Assembly: GCA_023091735.1 (NCBI GenBank)
Contig: JALKBU010000092.1
Span: forward strand, 23,834-87,833
Source: Trichomonas tenax
Taxonomy: Eukaryota > Parabasalia > Trichomonadida > Trichomonadidae
Reading direction: 5' to 3'
Length of the DNA: 64,000 nucleotides
Under the pieces are notes generated by a model. The model saw only the letters and a list, made by a program, of their open reading frames with translations, was not told the DNA's origin and ran no database searches. Of this stretch, positions 49,275-58,609 are shown in pieces. The position numbers and the translations under genes were made by a program. Positions within the stretch are counted from its first letter, which is position 1; every line of letters starts with the position of its first letter.

Positions 49275-49901
49275 ATGTTCTCACGACCTAAGCAGGCTAA
49301 GCCACTGAAGGCTGTACCACTGAAGTTCGTCAAGGAGGGCGAGAACCTTGATGTCGCCAACTCCATCATGAGCGTTGAAATGTCCGGAACAAAGACTCCA
49401 AAAACAAACAGAGTTAGGAAGTCTTCAGCCATGAGCAGCCAGAGAAGATCAGCATCCATCGAGAGGATCTTCGAGAAGCAGAAACAGTCAGAATCCAAAG
49501 TTAAAGAGGATCTTCAGAAGCATCTTCAAGAATTACGCGAGCGTGAACAGAAGTTGATGACTCCAGCTGTTGCTCCACTACCGCCACCAACAGCGATGTT
49601 ACCTCCACCTCCACCACCTCCACCAATGGCTTTTGCTCCAAAGCCAAGGACAATTGCACCAAAGAAGGCCATTTCAGTTCCAAAGAATGCTACAACACCA
49701 ATGATTGCAATTACACTTGGTGATATTACAAGAGTTAGATCCAGCCTCAGAAAGGTTGTAAAGGAGGTCCTAGTCAAGGAGGAACCAAAGGACGACATCA
49801 TTGAGCTCATTAAGACGAAGCTTCAGTCTATTCGCACAACTCTTGAAGTCACTGAAGATGAAGATGAGGATTCTGAATCATCTTCCTCTGAAGAATTCTA
49901 A
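49275..49901 (+). CDS. Polyproline, actin-regulator-like protein
   Basis: A 208-residue protein with a basic N-terminus, a short coiled coil at about 67-95 (IFEKQKQSESKVKEDLQKHL), and a polyproline block at about 100-118 (LPPPTAMLPPPPPPPPMAF). A segment ITLGDITRVRSSLRKVVK follows, and the C-terminus is acidic (DEDEDSESSSSEEF). Polyproline followed by a basic-hydrophobic helix and an acidic tail recalls the profilin-binding/WH2/acidic end of WASP/WAVE-type actin nucleation promoters. A true WH2 motif is not certain. The acidic tail lacks the terminal Trp of an Arp2/3-binding A region. Function is tentative. Confidence 0.7.
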   Translation: MFSRPKQAKPLKAVPLKFVKEGENLDVANSIMSVEMSGTKTPKTNRVRKSSAMSSQRRSASIERIFEKQKQSESKVKEDLQKHLQELREREQKLMTPAVAPLPPPTAMLPPPPPPPPMAFAPKPRTIAPKKAISVPKNATTPMIAITLGDITRVRSSLRKVVKEVLVKEEPKDDIIELIKTKLQSIRTTLEVTEDEDEDSESSSSEEF

Positions 49902-50345
49902 GCTATTTAGTTTGTCCATGAATACTTAGATATTATGTGTGAATTAGCGAATAATATTATGTCTTGAATTTCTAAAAATTTAATATATTAGCAACTACAT
50001 CAGATTCTTTCTTGATCATCACAGTTCTTAGCATATTTTATATTCATAATCTTTATTATGAGAAATGAAGTTAAATTTTATATCTTAGAATTTATTTTTA
50101 TATAGCATGTGAATGAGTTTAATATATGCTTTAGCAGAAGTTAATTAAGAGATAGAGAAGTGTATTGGTGGGATTAATGAAAGTGATAAAGAATATTTTT
50201 CAGAAAAAACAGACCGATAACTGATATGTATAGACAAAGAGAAAGCATAAGTATTGAATAGTTTGGTTTTGAGAAATAACAAGTAGAAATAGAGAAAAAT
50301 GACTAAAATTTTGGAAAAAAATTGAGAGGAAAGAAACACTATACA
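49902..50345. other. Intergenic region
   Basis: About 440 AT-rich bases between two plus-strand genes with no initiator close to the downstream ATG; CACTATACA precedes it. Confidence 0.5.
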
Positions 50346-52373
50346 ATGCTGAATTCGAGACAACGAAACCGCTTAAAGAGGACATTAATGAGGAGTCCTT
50401 CTTCGATGTTTTCGTTTCTATTCGGTATAGTGTGCCTGTGCTATGGCGTTGGATCAGTAATTTACAGCAAAAGTTATGCGAAAGTTCGACAATTTAACAG
50501 GAGAAATAAATGGCTTGAAGTAACAATTCCATCACTTGTAGCTAACGAAGAAGGATCGAAATTTATATACAAGAAGTTACAAAAAGACGAAAATAACTGT
50601 ATTAATCGAAGTTACTACGTGCATGAATATAGACGCGTTTTTGATGAAATAACGTCAGTAGATGACTATGATGCTAAGAGAATGCTCATCATTGGCGCTC
50701 AAACAGCGATTGGACAAGCAATGGTTCGAAAATATCAGCGAAAAAACATTCCAATAACAGCAATCAAAAGCTTTTACGATGTAGATTTAGCAACAGAAAC
50801 ATTTAATCCACTATTCGACAATTTTTCATTTAAATCCGCATTTGTTGTTTATCAACCACCGCCACCGAGGTATGGCTCTGTTGATGATCAAAACTTCTTA
50901 GTCCACAAAGCAAAATATTACTATGAGACGCTCCTCGAGTACTTAAATAATCGCTCGATTCCTTTTGTTGTCGCTCTTCCAAGCACTTATCTTCCAAATT
51001 TACTTGAACAGGTTATGAAGATTGGTGGACTTTACGTTGACGTCCCATACTCGGTTGATAGTGAAGCAATTTATGATTTAGATAATCCTTTGATGCGTGC
51101 TGCACGTGAATGCTATGCTGTTGGACGCACAGAGGTCATGGTTAGGGATGCAGACACAGTACACAGCTTTGATTCTGATATGGCTGCTAAATTCCTGCGA
51201 AAACAGATGAAAGAAGGAAGAATAGGTCATTTCTCAGTTTACGGTGCATCAAATATCTCAATGAAAGAAGCCATTGCTCACGTTGTTGGCCCTCAATGTA
51301 AAGTTACTTATAAAGAGTTTCCAGTTGTCAATGAAACACATCCTCTCTCAGAACAGACTGCAATGATTGGACAAGAAAATTCAGATGTCAAACAGATGCT
51401 CACAAAAGCATTCAAGTACTTCCAGAGCCCATTCGATAAGAAACCATACTTAAGCATTGTTGTCACGGGTCGTAATGATAATTTCTCGAATGGATTCCTT
51501 CAGAGAACAAATAATTTTGTCAAAGCACTTGAGTATAATTTTATGAAGGAGCCATTGACATCATTTGAAGTTGTTTTAGTAGATTACGCAGGTCCAAGCG
51601 ATAAGCCACCTCTTTCAGAAGTTGTAGAAATTCCACCAGCTCTCAAGAAGAGATTCAGATTCATCAAAGTCCCAACACTCTTCCACATGCACATCAATCA
51701 TAAGATGAATGCATCAATGCCATTCCTTGAGTATATAGCAAAAAATATAGGCATCAGGCGCTCATCCGGACGTATGATTGCTACGATGAATCCAGACGAT
51801 ATATTACCAACAGACTTCTTCACTGCTGCTGCTGGTAAACAATTCTCTCGCAACGCAGTGTACAGATTCATCAGATGGGATCTCAAAGAAAATTGGACCG
51901 ATACAATGTCATTTGATGATGTACTGAGCATAATTGGAAATGCTAATGACATGAACATGAGAAGTGAAATCAAGAAACGCTGTGAACCAGCAACTATTTA
52001 TTCTCCAATCAGCAACCAACATGATTTCGATAATTATGCAATGCTTTGTGGAAGTGGCGACTTCTTCATGCTTTCAAAGCACCTTTGGGGCGCAGTGAAT
52101 GGTTTCATCGAGTATCCGGCCAACCCTAATATAGATGCAGCTATGAACGCAAAGATGATGAGATTACTTCCTGGTTATGTTTTACATTTACATCCAACGC
52201 CTCTTTTACACCAATATCATCCAAGAAAGAACGTGAGAAGAGCATGCTTGGAAAATCACGATCAAATTATGCAGGAATACATCTGCCATGGTGTATCTAA
52301 GATATTAGCTAAGTACCCGGATAAGCCAACATGGGGATTCGCTAATGAAAACTTTGAAGAAGTTAGAAAATAA
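50346..52373 (+). CDS. Type II membrane Rossmann-domain/glycosyltransferase fusion
   Basis: A 675-residue protein. After a basic cytoplasmic stretch (MLNSRQRNRLKRTLMR) a membrane helix (FSFLFGIVCLCYGVGSVIY) would place the rest in the Golgi lumen. Residues about 110-340 look like an NAD-dependent epimerase/dehydratase Rossmann fold: RMLIIGAQTAIGQAMVRKYQ is the nucleotide-binding start, followed by segments in the usual order. From about 365 a GT-A-like glycosyltransferase domain begins (YLSIVVTGRND, SFEVVLVDYAG) and continues through MIATMNPDDILPTDFF, whose NPDD might bind the metal. The start is the ATG giving MLNSRQ; the frame is open eight codons further from a TTG. The sugar substrate cannot be inferred. 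Confidence 0.75.
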   Translation: MLNSRQRNRLKRTLMRSPSSMFSFLFGIVCLCYGVGSVIYSKSYAKVRQFNRRNKWLEVTIPSLVANEEGSKFIYKKLQKDENNCINRSYYVHEYRRVFDEITSVDDYDAKRMLIIGAQTAIGQAMVRKYQRKNIPITAIKSFYDVDLATETFNPLFDNFSFKSAFVVYQPPPPRYGSVDDQNFLVHKAKYYYETLLEYLNNRSIPFVVALPSTYLPNLLEQVMKIGGLYVDVPYSVDSEAIYDLDNPLMRAARECYAVGRTEVMVRDADTVHSFDSDMAAKFLRKQMKEGRIGHFSVYGASNISMKEAIAHVVGPQCKVTYKEFPVVNETHPLSEQTAMIGQENSDVKQMLTKAFKYFQSPFDKKPYLSIVVTGRNDNFSNGFLQRTNNFVKALEYNFMKEPLTSFEVVLVDYAGPSDKPPLSEVVEIPPALKKRFRFIKVPTLFHMHINHKMNASMPFLEYIAKNIGIRRSSGRMIATMNPDDILPTDFFTAAAGKQFSRNAVYRFIRWDLKENWTDTMSFDDVLSIIGNANDMNMRSEIKKRCEPATIYSPISNQHDFDNYAMLCGSGDFFMLSKHLWGAVNGFIEYPANPNIDAAMNAKMMRLLPGYVLHLHPTPLLHQYHPRKNVRRACLENHDQIMQEYICHGVSKILAKYPDKPTWGFANENFEEVRK

Positions 52374-53180
52374 TCATATTAATTTTTGCTTATTATTTAT
52401 TTGTTAGATATAAATTGTTTATTTTTCTTCCAATTTCAAATATACATCTCTGCTAACAGCCGTCGAATACAGATTTGAATTAATGAATTGAAATTCACTT
52501 TTATTGTCGATGTGGCAAATTGTCAATCAAAGTCAGATCTAAATCACAATGAATACATAATGTACACATAGAATAATGACCAACAAATAGGGATGCAAAT
52601 CTGGAAGATAAAAAATGGACTTCTGGAAAAAAGTCTGGAAATAAGAAATTTAATTTTATAACATAAGCAAAAACATGAATTCTGAATTTAGATTATAAGG
52701 TAATATAAATACAGCTAAATTGAACGATGTAATGCTTGTTTATATTTAATCAAAATAATTTGACCCAAAAAATTCTTTTCTATAGATTCAAATGGCACAA
52801 ATAAAGCCAATATTTGTTATAAATTGGTAAATAGGCCTGAATATGCTGTAGCAATGACTTAAGAAGGAAAGTTGAGAGTAAACTTCGTTTGTTGGTTTCG
52901 CATGAATTATTTATGTTACTTGGGAAATGCGTGCCCATGCATTGCTATGCATGATGCAACAATCGCGGTTTTCAAAATTTTTACAATTGAGCAGTCAGAA
53001 ACTGCTCATTTATTGGAAACGAAGTTTCAGAAATGCTCAACCATCATCAATGAGATCATGATAGAGGTCCTTCATATCATTATAATTTGTATTCTTGGCC
53101 AGAATAAATTGTAAATTTTTCATGTCATTATTGTTATTCTATATGAATAGAGCAAAATATTAAAAAATCAATTTTCGATT
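52374..53180. other. Intergenic region with hairpins
   Basis: No protein gene is supported. Near the end, TGAGCAGT (52,988-52,995) and ACTGCTCA (53,001-53,008) form a perfect 8-bp stem around CAGAA. GAAAC/GTTTC follows about ten bases later. The 80-codon open frame over this area starts from a TTG and shows no domain. Confidence 0.45.
52988..53008. repeat. Perfect 8-bp hairpin
   Basis: TGAGCAGT/ACTGCTCA with a five-base loop, followed by a second small stem (GAAAC GAA GTTTC). This could be part of a small RNA. Confidence 0.5.
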
Positions 53181-53555
53181 TTATGCTATTTCCAGATTAT
53201 CGGAAATCCTCAATATCCTCAATATCCTCAATATCCAATTGATATATGCATTTTTCACATAACAAAGGATGCGAGCTCTGATTGAAAATAAAATAATCAG
53301 AAGGAAGATCAACTGGATAATATAACAAAAAGTTATATTTTCCGTCGATAAAGAAGTGTTCATTAATAAACCCAATAGAGCTGAAGATGTTGGTGCTATT
53401 AGTATATATAATCTGCTTAGTTGCTTCAGTTTTGTTAGTATCAAAATAGACTTGGCTACGGCAATCATGAAAGAATATCCGAACCCAGTTGTGCCCACTA
53501 CAGTTCCATATTTTATATCCTTTGTACCATAAATAGTCTGTAGACAGATTTCACG
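53181..53555 (-). pseudogene. Fragment of a multi-pass membrane protein
   Basis: A minus-strand frame without an ATG start reads EICLQTIYGTKDIKYGTVVG, then a hydrophobic segment (YSFMIAVAKSILILT), two more membrane-like segments (LYILIAPTSSALLGLL and ITFCYIIQLIFLLIILF), and ends in a repeat-coded LRILRILRI. It is closed upstream by a stop. The pattern suggests part of a transporter; the family is not recognised. Confidence 0.3.
53208..53234. repeat. Three tandem copies of a 9-bp unit
   Basis: CCTCAATAT is repeated three times without mismatch. On the minus strand it codes repeated Leu-Arg-Ile at the end of the membrane-protein fragment. Confidence 0.9.
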
Positions 53556-53753
53556 GAAAAACTAATGATTTTATCATGTAAACACAGTTTTGAAATGTAA
53601 ATTATATTTTGACAAGTCAATGAATCATTAATAAATTTGATTATAAATATGATTGAGATTAGAAACCAATAACGTGGGCGTTGTACTGAACGTGGTTATT
53701 TGATCATCCTAGATATCTTTTATTTTAACAATAACATAAGAATTTATACAAGT

Positions 53754-54452
53754 TCAAGCAGTTGGATATTGTAGTCCTTTCTCTTCCAAACGAGCTTTCA
53801 TGTAGGCTTTCAATGCCTGAATTGTTTGCATTGATAAAGCAGTAACATCAACTAAAGCGCTAGAATTTTCAGGTATATTGATTTCCGGCTGCATTTCAAG
53901 TAATATCCTGTTGATTTCTTTGTTCTCTTCTTCTGTCTCCATCATATCAGTCGCTTTCACGAAAGCACGGAGCTCCTTTTCATCGATAACTGGGACCTCT
54001 GGTTTTGGAATAAGCGAATTGTTAAGAATGACTGCGACTTGTTTAATTTTTGGTGGTGGGAAAGACATTGCAACTAAAATCTTGGATTTAATACGTGCTA
54101 ATTCATCCGGCCAACTAGATGTCGACAGTATATCGATGGATCGTCTTTCTTTGTTGAAAAGCTTTCTGCTTTCTGATACACAGCACAAAATTTCTGGCGC
54201 AATTGACGGTTGTATCTCTATTTCTGTCCAAAGTTGCTCGATATCGTCGAACCAGTTCTGTATTCTTTGGTATTTGTTATCAATGATCTTCTGTTTGATC
54301 AAATTTAGGCATAATTGATTCTCAACTTTTTCTGGTGCTGGTGAATTTTTGTGAAGCTTCATGTGTTGGCTATCATTGAAGATGGATGAGCACGGGCGCG
54401 TCATCAAATACTCCATTATCTGCAAAGATTTCTTTCTTAGCAACGCATTCAT
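53754..54452 (-). CDS. Divergent bromodomain-NET (BET-like) protein
   Basis: A 232-residue protein. Residues about 10-75 resemble a reduced bromodomain: CLNLIKQKIIDNKYQRIQNW, then FDDIEQLW, fits the DL.TI...L....Y.....F..D(V/I)..(I/L)W pattern of bromodomain helices B and C. The C-terminal 60 residues match the extra-terminal (NET) domain: EINRILLEMQPEI, then VDVTALSMQTIQALKAYM, like EI.LDI..L...TL..L..YV of BET proteins. BET proteins bind acetylated histones and recruit other factors. The acetyl-lysine-binding Asn cannot be placed with certainty, so binding may be lost. A TAACGATA element is found just before the start. Confidence 0.6.
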   Translation of the reverse strand: MNALLRKKSLQIMEYLMTRPCSSIFNDSQHMKLHKNSPAPEKVENQLCLNLIKQKIIDNKYQRIQNWFDDIEQLWTEIEIQPSIAPEILCCVSESRKLFNKERRSIDILSTSSWPDELARIKSKILVAMSFPPPKIKQVAVILNNSLIPKPEVPVIDEKELRAFVKATDMMETEEENKEINRILLEMQPEINIPENSSALVDVTALSMQTIQALKAYMKARLEEKGLQYPTA

Positions 54453-54459
54453 TTATAAA

Positions 54460-54467
54460 TATCGTTA
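54460..54467 (-). promoter_or_regulatory. Myb recognition-like element TAACGATA
   Basis: On the coding strand TAACGATA lies 8-15 bases before the bromodomain-NET start. The IBP39 gene has the same octamer, in the opposite orientation, at the same distance. Confidence 0.4.
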
Positions 54468-54734
54468 CTTTTTGGCATAATAGGGTCATTTTACATTAAT
54501 CAGGGGGAGAATAATTTTCATGATTCTAAATTTATCTTATGAATCACAGAAATCTATAATAGCCAAAACAAAGAAGTCAACATCTAGATTATATGCAATC
54601 GCTATCATTTTCTTTTCTGGCAATAGTAAGCTCAATAATCAAACTTAAAGTTGTAATGAGTGACTATGTAATGAAAATGTTTCTATTACTAAAACAACAA
54701 ATAAACAATTTATTTAATACAAAACATACAATTT

Positions 54735-56513
54735 TTAAATATCTATAATAGGGCTTGATGCAGAAGGATTCAATGAACTTCTTCTGGAAGCAATCGAAGA
54801 AGATCTTAGTCTTGTAGAGCATGGCTGTGGACGAGATTCAGATGGTGAGCTTGTGTTTAAGAAAGCGTTGAGGAATGTATCACCAACAACAGTGTTCTCA
54901 AGCATTGGCTGAGAATTAATGAGATATTCCACAGAGAATGAACTGCGTCTTCTCAACTTTCTGCTCGGCTTGCATCCACGCCATGCATTGAATGCGCGCT
55001 GCAAGAATGATCTTTCACGCTTTTCTATGAAGAGCTTGACTTCCCAGTCATTGTCTGTGAACTTTCTCGCTTCTTTCGATGATGGAAGAGGAACTTTCGG
55101 TGGTCTCTTTCGTGGCCAGAATTTCGTTGGATCAGCAGACTGCATCTTTTGATCTTCATCTGTTAAAGAAGCATCAGAGAAGAGATCCCTTGATGACATT
55201 GATTGCCTCTGCTCAACCAACTCACGGCGAAGCTGGGATTCGAATGATAAATCAGAGAATTTAGCCTCATCAGAGTCATCATCATTTGGCTTGAATGAAT
55301 TTCTTCTCGGGTGCATCGTCGAATATGACTTTCTGCGTTGTGTAACAGCAAAGTTAGATGGTGGTTCAACTAATGTCACTTGGCTATATGTTTGCGCAAG
55401 TGGCATCTGTTCATTCACAGTAAACATCGGCTGGGAGATCATTCGAAGCAATTTTGGTTCATTGTCGAATCCAAATTCGATCAGACTGTTTGGATCAACA
55501 ACAACCTTCGTCTGCGGACAGTTGTTAATTTCAGGAACAGGAAGAGGCTCTTGATTGGCATTATTGTTAATTTTCTTCTTTTTCTTTGGTGTAGGCGGTG
55601 GCGTCTTAGGTTTGATCTCTAAGTTATTGATATCTTCTTTAGGATTGAATTGGCTCGCGATTTCGATGCAATCTTGAATTAATCTGTCTGCATTTGGATC
55701 ATCTTTAAATGCGTTTCTCATAACATTCGTGAAATCCTGATCTGCGTAGAATCCACCGATATTTAAGTCATTTCCAAGCTGTAATTTCATAACTTTTGTG
55801 AGATCATCCATATTGTCGACAGTTTTCATGACATTCAAGAATTTTATGTGATTTTCATGCAGTTGCTTATTGTGTTTAGGCGTTAATTTGCCTGATATCG
55901 AATTCGCAGAATTGATGCACTTATTTATTATATAATTTTTGTAAGATTCGAGGTCCTGAGGGCCACTTGTAGCAAATTTTCGCCTAAATTTAGCTAAATC
56001 TTCGCCTTTTAATTTTTTCGCAAGTAATTTTGAGATTTCTTCAGTGGTAAGTGGAGGTACACGATTCTGGTGCTGAACAATAAAGTTTACCGAATCCAAA
56101 TAATAGACAGCCTTAGTCAAATCATCTTCCATTCTAGCAAACTTTATATTTTCAGAGTTCACAGGTTTCCCATTGAGCATTTCAAGTGTTGGACAGTATT
56201 TAAGCACATGATATTCCCAAAATGGATAGTAGCACACAGGATTTCCGTTTAATTTTAATTCTTTCAGCTGTTTCAGATTCTTTAGCACTGAAAGATCGTC
56301 AACGTACTGTATTTTGTTATACTCGGCCATAAGGCGGTGTAATTGGTGAAATTGATCGACATTTTTTAAATTTGTTAATGCGTTATGTGAGACAAAGAGA
56401 TCAGTTGATGACTGAAACTGTAAAGGCACTATGTCTATTTTGTACACGTTTTGAGATGTTGCCCTGGCTTGAAGAGAAGGTCCACTTTTCTTCAATACAT
56501 TGCTCAATAACAT
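54735..56513 (-). CDS. Leucine-rich-repeat protein with Ser-rich tail
   Basis: A 592-residue protein. The N-terminus has about four SDS22-type leucine-rich repeats, clearest in LKQLKELKLNGNPVCYYP, then WEYHVLKYCPTLEMLNGKPV, the classic LRR cap that names the following loop. The rest is mostly polar and Ser/Pro-rich, with a basic helix RERSFLQRAFNAWRGCKPSR that resembles an SFI1/IQ-type single repeat with a conserved Trp. LRR-cap proteins of this type often localise to centrioles, basal bodies or axonemes. Function is not established. It has a well-placed initiator. Confidence 0.75.
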   Translation of the reverse strand: MLLSNVLKKSGPSLQARATSQNVYKIDIVPLQFQSSTDLFVSHNALTNLKNVDQFHQLHRLMAEYNKIQYVDDLSVLKNLKQLKELKLNGNPVCYYPFWEYHVLKYCPTLEMLNGKPVNSENIKFARMEDDLTKAVYYLDSVNFIVQHQNRVPPLTTEEISKLLAKKLKGEDLAKFRRKFATSGPQDLESYKNYIINKCINSANSISGKLTPKHNKQLHENHIKFLNVMKTVDNMDDLTKVMKLQLGNDLNIGGFYADQDFTNVMRNAFKDDPNADRLIQDCIEIASQFNPKEDINNLEIKPKTPPPTPKKKKKINNNANQEPLPVPEINNCPQTKVVVDPNSLIEFGFDNEPKLLRMISQPMFTVNEQMPLAQTYSQVTLVEPPSNFAVTQRRKSYSTMHPRRNSFKPNDDDSDEAKFSDLSFESQLRRELVEQRQSMSSRDLFSDASLTDEDQKMQSADPTKFWPRKRPPKVPLPSSKEARKFTDNDWEVKLFIEKRERSFLQRAFNAWRGCKPSRKLRRRSSFSVEYLINSQPMLENTVVGDTFLNAFLNTSSPSESRPQPCSTRLRSSSIASRRSSLNPSASSPIIDI

Positions 56514-56526
56514 TTTTTATTTCCAA

Positions 56527-56532
56527 AAGTGA
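56527..56532 (-). promoter_or_regulatory. Initiator of the LRR gene
   Basis: TCACTT on the minus strand (within TCACTTTTGG) lies 14-19 bases before the ATG at 56,513. Confidence 0.6.
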
Positions 56533-56613
56533 CAAAATTCATTTATATAATATGAAACACACTGCAGCTGTTATGATATTGATTTTTTGAAATATCCTTC
56601 TCAATTTTTTGTG

Positions 56614-56727
56614 ATGTTTACAAAGTTAAAATCTTTCATCAAAATTCCTCGATTTTGGGCTTTCTCTGCACTATGTGCGTACTGTGGTGTAGCTCTTTAT
56701 GCTGCTAAACTATACCATAAACTTTAA
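56614..56727 (+). CDS. 37-residue single-span membrane microprotein
   Basis: A short ATG-to-TAA frame divergent from the LRR gene and about 100 bases from its start. The product begins with a basic amphipathic part (MFTKLKSFIKIPRF), has a membrane segment rich in Ala, Cys and aromatic residues (WAFSALCAYCGVALYAA), and ends KLYHKL. Size and charge pattern are like those of tiny organelle-membrane proteins, for example small TOM subunits, which in a trichomonad would be hydrogenosomal. No homology is claimed. The stop is followed by CTTC rather than A. Confidence 0.4.
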   Translation: MFTKLKSFIKIPRFWAFSALCAYCGVALYAAKLYHKL

Positions 56728-57239
56728 CTTCAAAAATATATTTTTGAATTTTTTATTTTGTTTTCTTCAACGCCTGTAAATCACATATCATAACACCTTC
56801 ATTCTAATTAAGAAAAATATAAAGTTTACGTCATTCATATAAAAAATTACAAAATTTGGAAAAATAGTTTTACAATTAGATCATTTGATTCACAAAATAG
56901 TTGTTCCTGTACCTCTTCATTTAAAATATACATTAATTAAAGATTTTGCTTTGAGTAAGTGATCATCACAAGAAAGCCACTTCTTTTTCAGTGATACAGA
57001 TATACTTATTCCAACCAGAATACATAATCGAAACAAATATACATTCAATCACATAAACTATTTCGATATCTTCACTTTGAAGCAATTTTTGAGATTTTGA
57101 ATTTGCAATATTTATAATTTCGATTATGAGATTAAAACTGAGAAATGTAGCATATAGATATATAGACAGACATGAAAAATAAATCAAGCAACAGTGTATA
57201 AATGAATCTGCGTTCACAATATTACATGGATTAATTGTG
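56728..57239. other. Intergenic region
   Basis: AT-rich DNA with an 83-codon minus-strand open frame without a recognisable domain. Confidence 0.4.
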
Positions 57240-58100
57240 AATGTTTAATTCCGTGTCATAATGATGATAAAGTGCGAAAGATTAGTTACTTTCATGTTGA
57301 CATCAGCACCATTATCAACTAAATATCGAACGATATTGAACAACCTCATTTCAATGGCAATAGACAATGGTGACTTGCATTATAATGATGTTCAAATGTG
57401 AATGATTAATATCATCACATAATTACGATCAAATGAAAATACTTGATTTCATATCGCAATGAAGATAAAGTGCGAATGATTGATTACTATCATGTTCACA
57501 TCAGCTCCAGGCTTAATTAAACATTGAACGATTTCGAGCGACTTCATTTCAATGGCAATTGATAATGGTGATTTGTATCACAATGTTAATCATACCTGAA
57601 TGCTTGAATCAATATCATAATGACGATCTTTTGTGAAATATTGATTCCATATCCTAATGATAATAAAATATGAATGATGTGCTACTCTCATATTGACATC
57701 AGCTCCATGTTCAACTAAAATTTGTACTATTTCAAAAGACTTCATATCAACAGCCATCGATAATGGGGACTTATATCATAATGTCGATCAAATATGACTG
57801 ATTAATATAATATCATAATGTGAATGATTGATTTCATATCATAATGATGATAAAATGTGATTGATTAATTCATTTCATGTTTTGAACGGCACCATGATCA
57901 ACTAAAAAGTGAATGATTTCGAGGGATTTCTTTTTAATGTCAATTGACAATGAGTATTCAGTTTATAATGATGATCAAATATGAATAATTGATTTCATAT
58001 CATAATGATGATAAAATGTGATTGATTAATTCTAAATGATAATGATGATGAAATGTGAATAATTGGTAACTTTCATGTTGATATCAGCTCCACGCTCAAC
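57240..58100. repeat. AATGATGAT/AAATGTGAATGA tandem-like spacer repeats
   Basis: Between the ankyrin-like units lie several imperfect copies of a spacer with CATAATGATGATAAAATGTGAATGAT as the common theme. These may be expanded simple sequence that has invaded or replaced parts of the old gene. Confidence 0.6.
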
Positions 58101-58609
58101 CAGAGATTGAACGATTTCGAGAGATTTCATTTTAACTGCAATTGATAGTGGTTGGGATCGCATTTTTGATCGACATCAAAGAATTCTTTTATTGCTTCGG
58201 CCTGAAGTTCATCAAGTTTGTCCCATGTAACTGAGTGGAAAACCGTTCCAGGTGGATAAATGTTAATTATATCAGATGCTTTTCTTTGAGAGTCAATGTT
58301 GAATTTAAAACCTAAACTATTGAGGACAATCCGTAGATTTTTATTCCGAGGTATATAATCAAAGTTTTGAATATTGAAGCAAAGATTTTGGACGTAAAAA
58401 TGAAGCAGATTCTATGAGAAACCCAATCAATGTAATACTGACGGTATTTTTTTCAGTTTTTCACATAAATCAAAAAAAAATTTATTATTTTGTTCATTAT
58501 CCAGTTGATTTTGTGTCAGAGATATCATTATATCATTGGAAACTCTAAAGCACTCCGGAATTTCAATATCACCGATTCTCTTGAACACCAAATCAGCGAA
58601 AGATGTCAT
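57240..58609 (-). pseudogene. Degenerate ankyrin-repeat protein gene
   Basis: From an ATG at 58,609 the minus strand encodes MTSFADLVFKRIGDIEIPEC, then FRVSNDIMISLTQ, typical of the N-terminal part of trichomonad ankyrin proteins. The frame then ends early. Further along, other frames give NIDSQRKASDIINIYPPGT and WDKLDELQAEAIKEFFDVDQ, again like their middle region. Ankyrin-like units follow (for example SPLSIAIEMRLFNIVRYLVD, NGADV), at least five copies between 57,290 and 58,150. These are separated by 40-90-base AT-rich spacers rich in ATAATGATGATAAAATGTGA-type sequence rather than being contiguous. The gene is broken and cannot code one protein. Confidence 0.7.
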
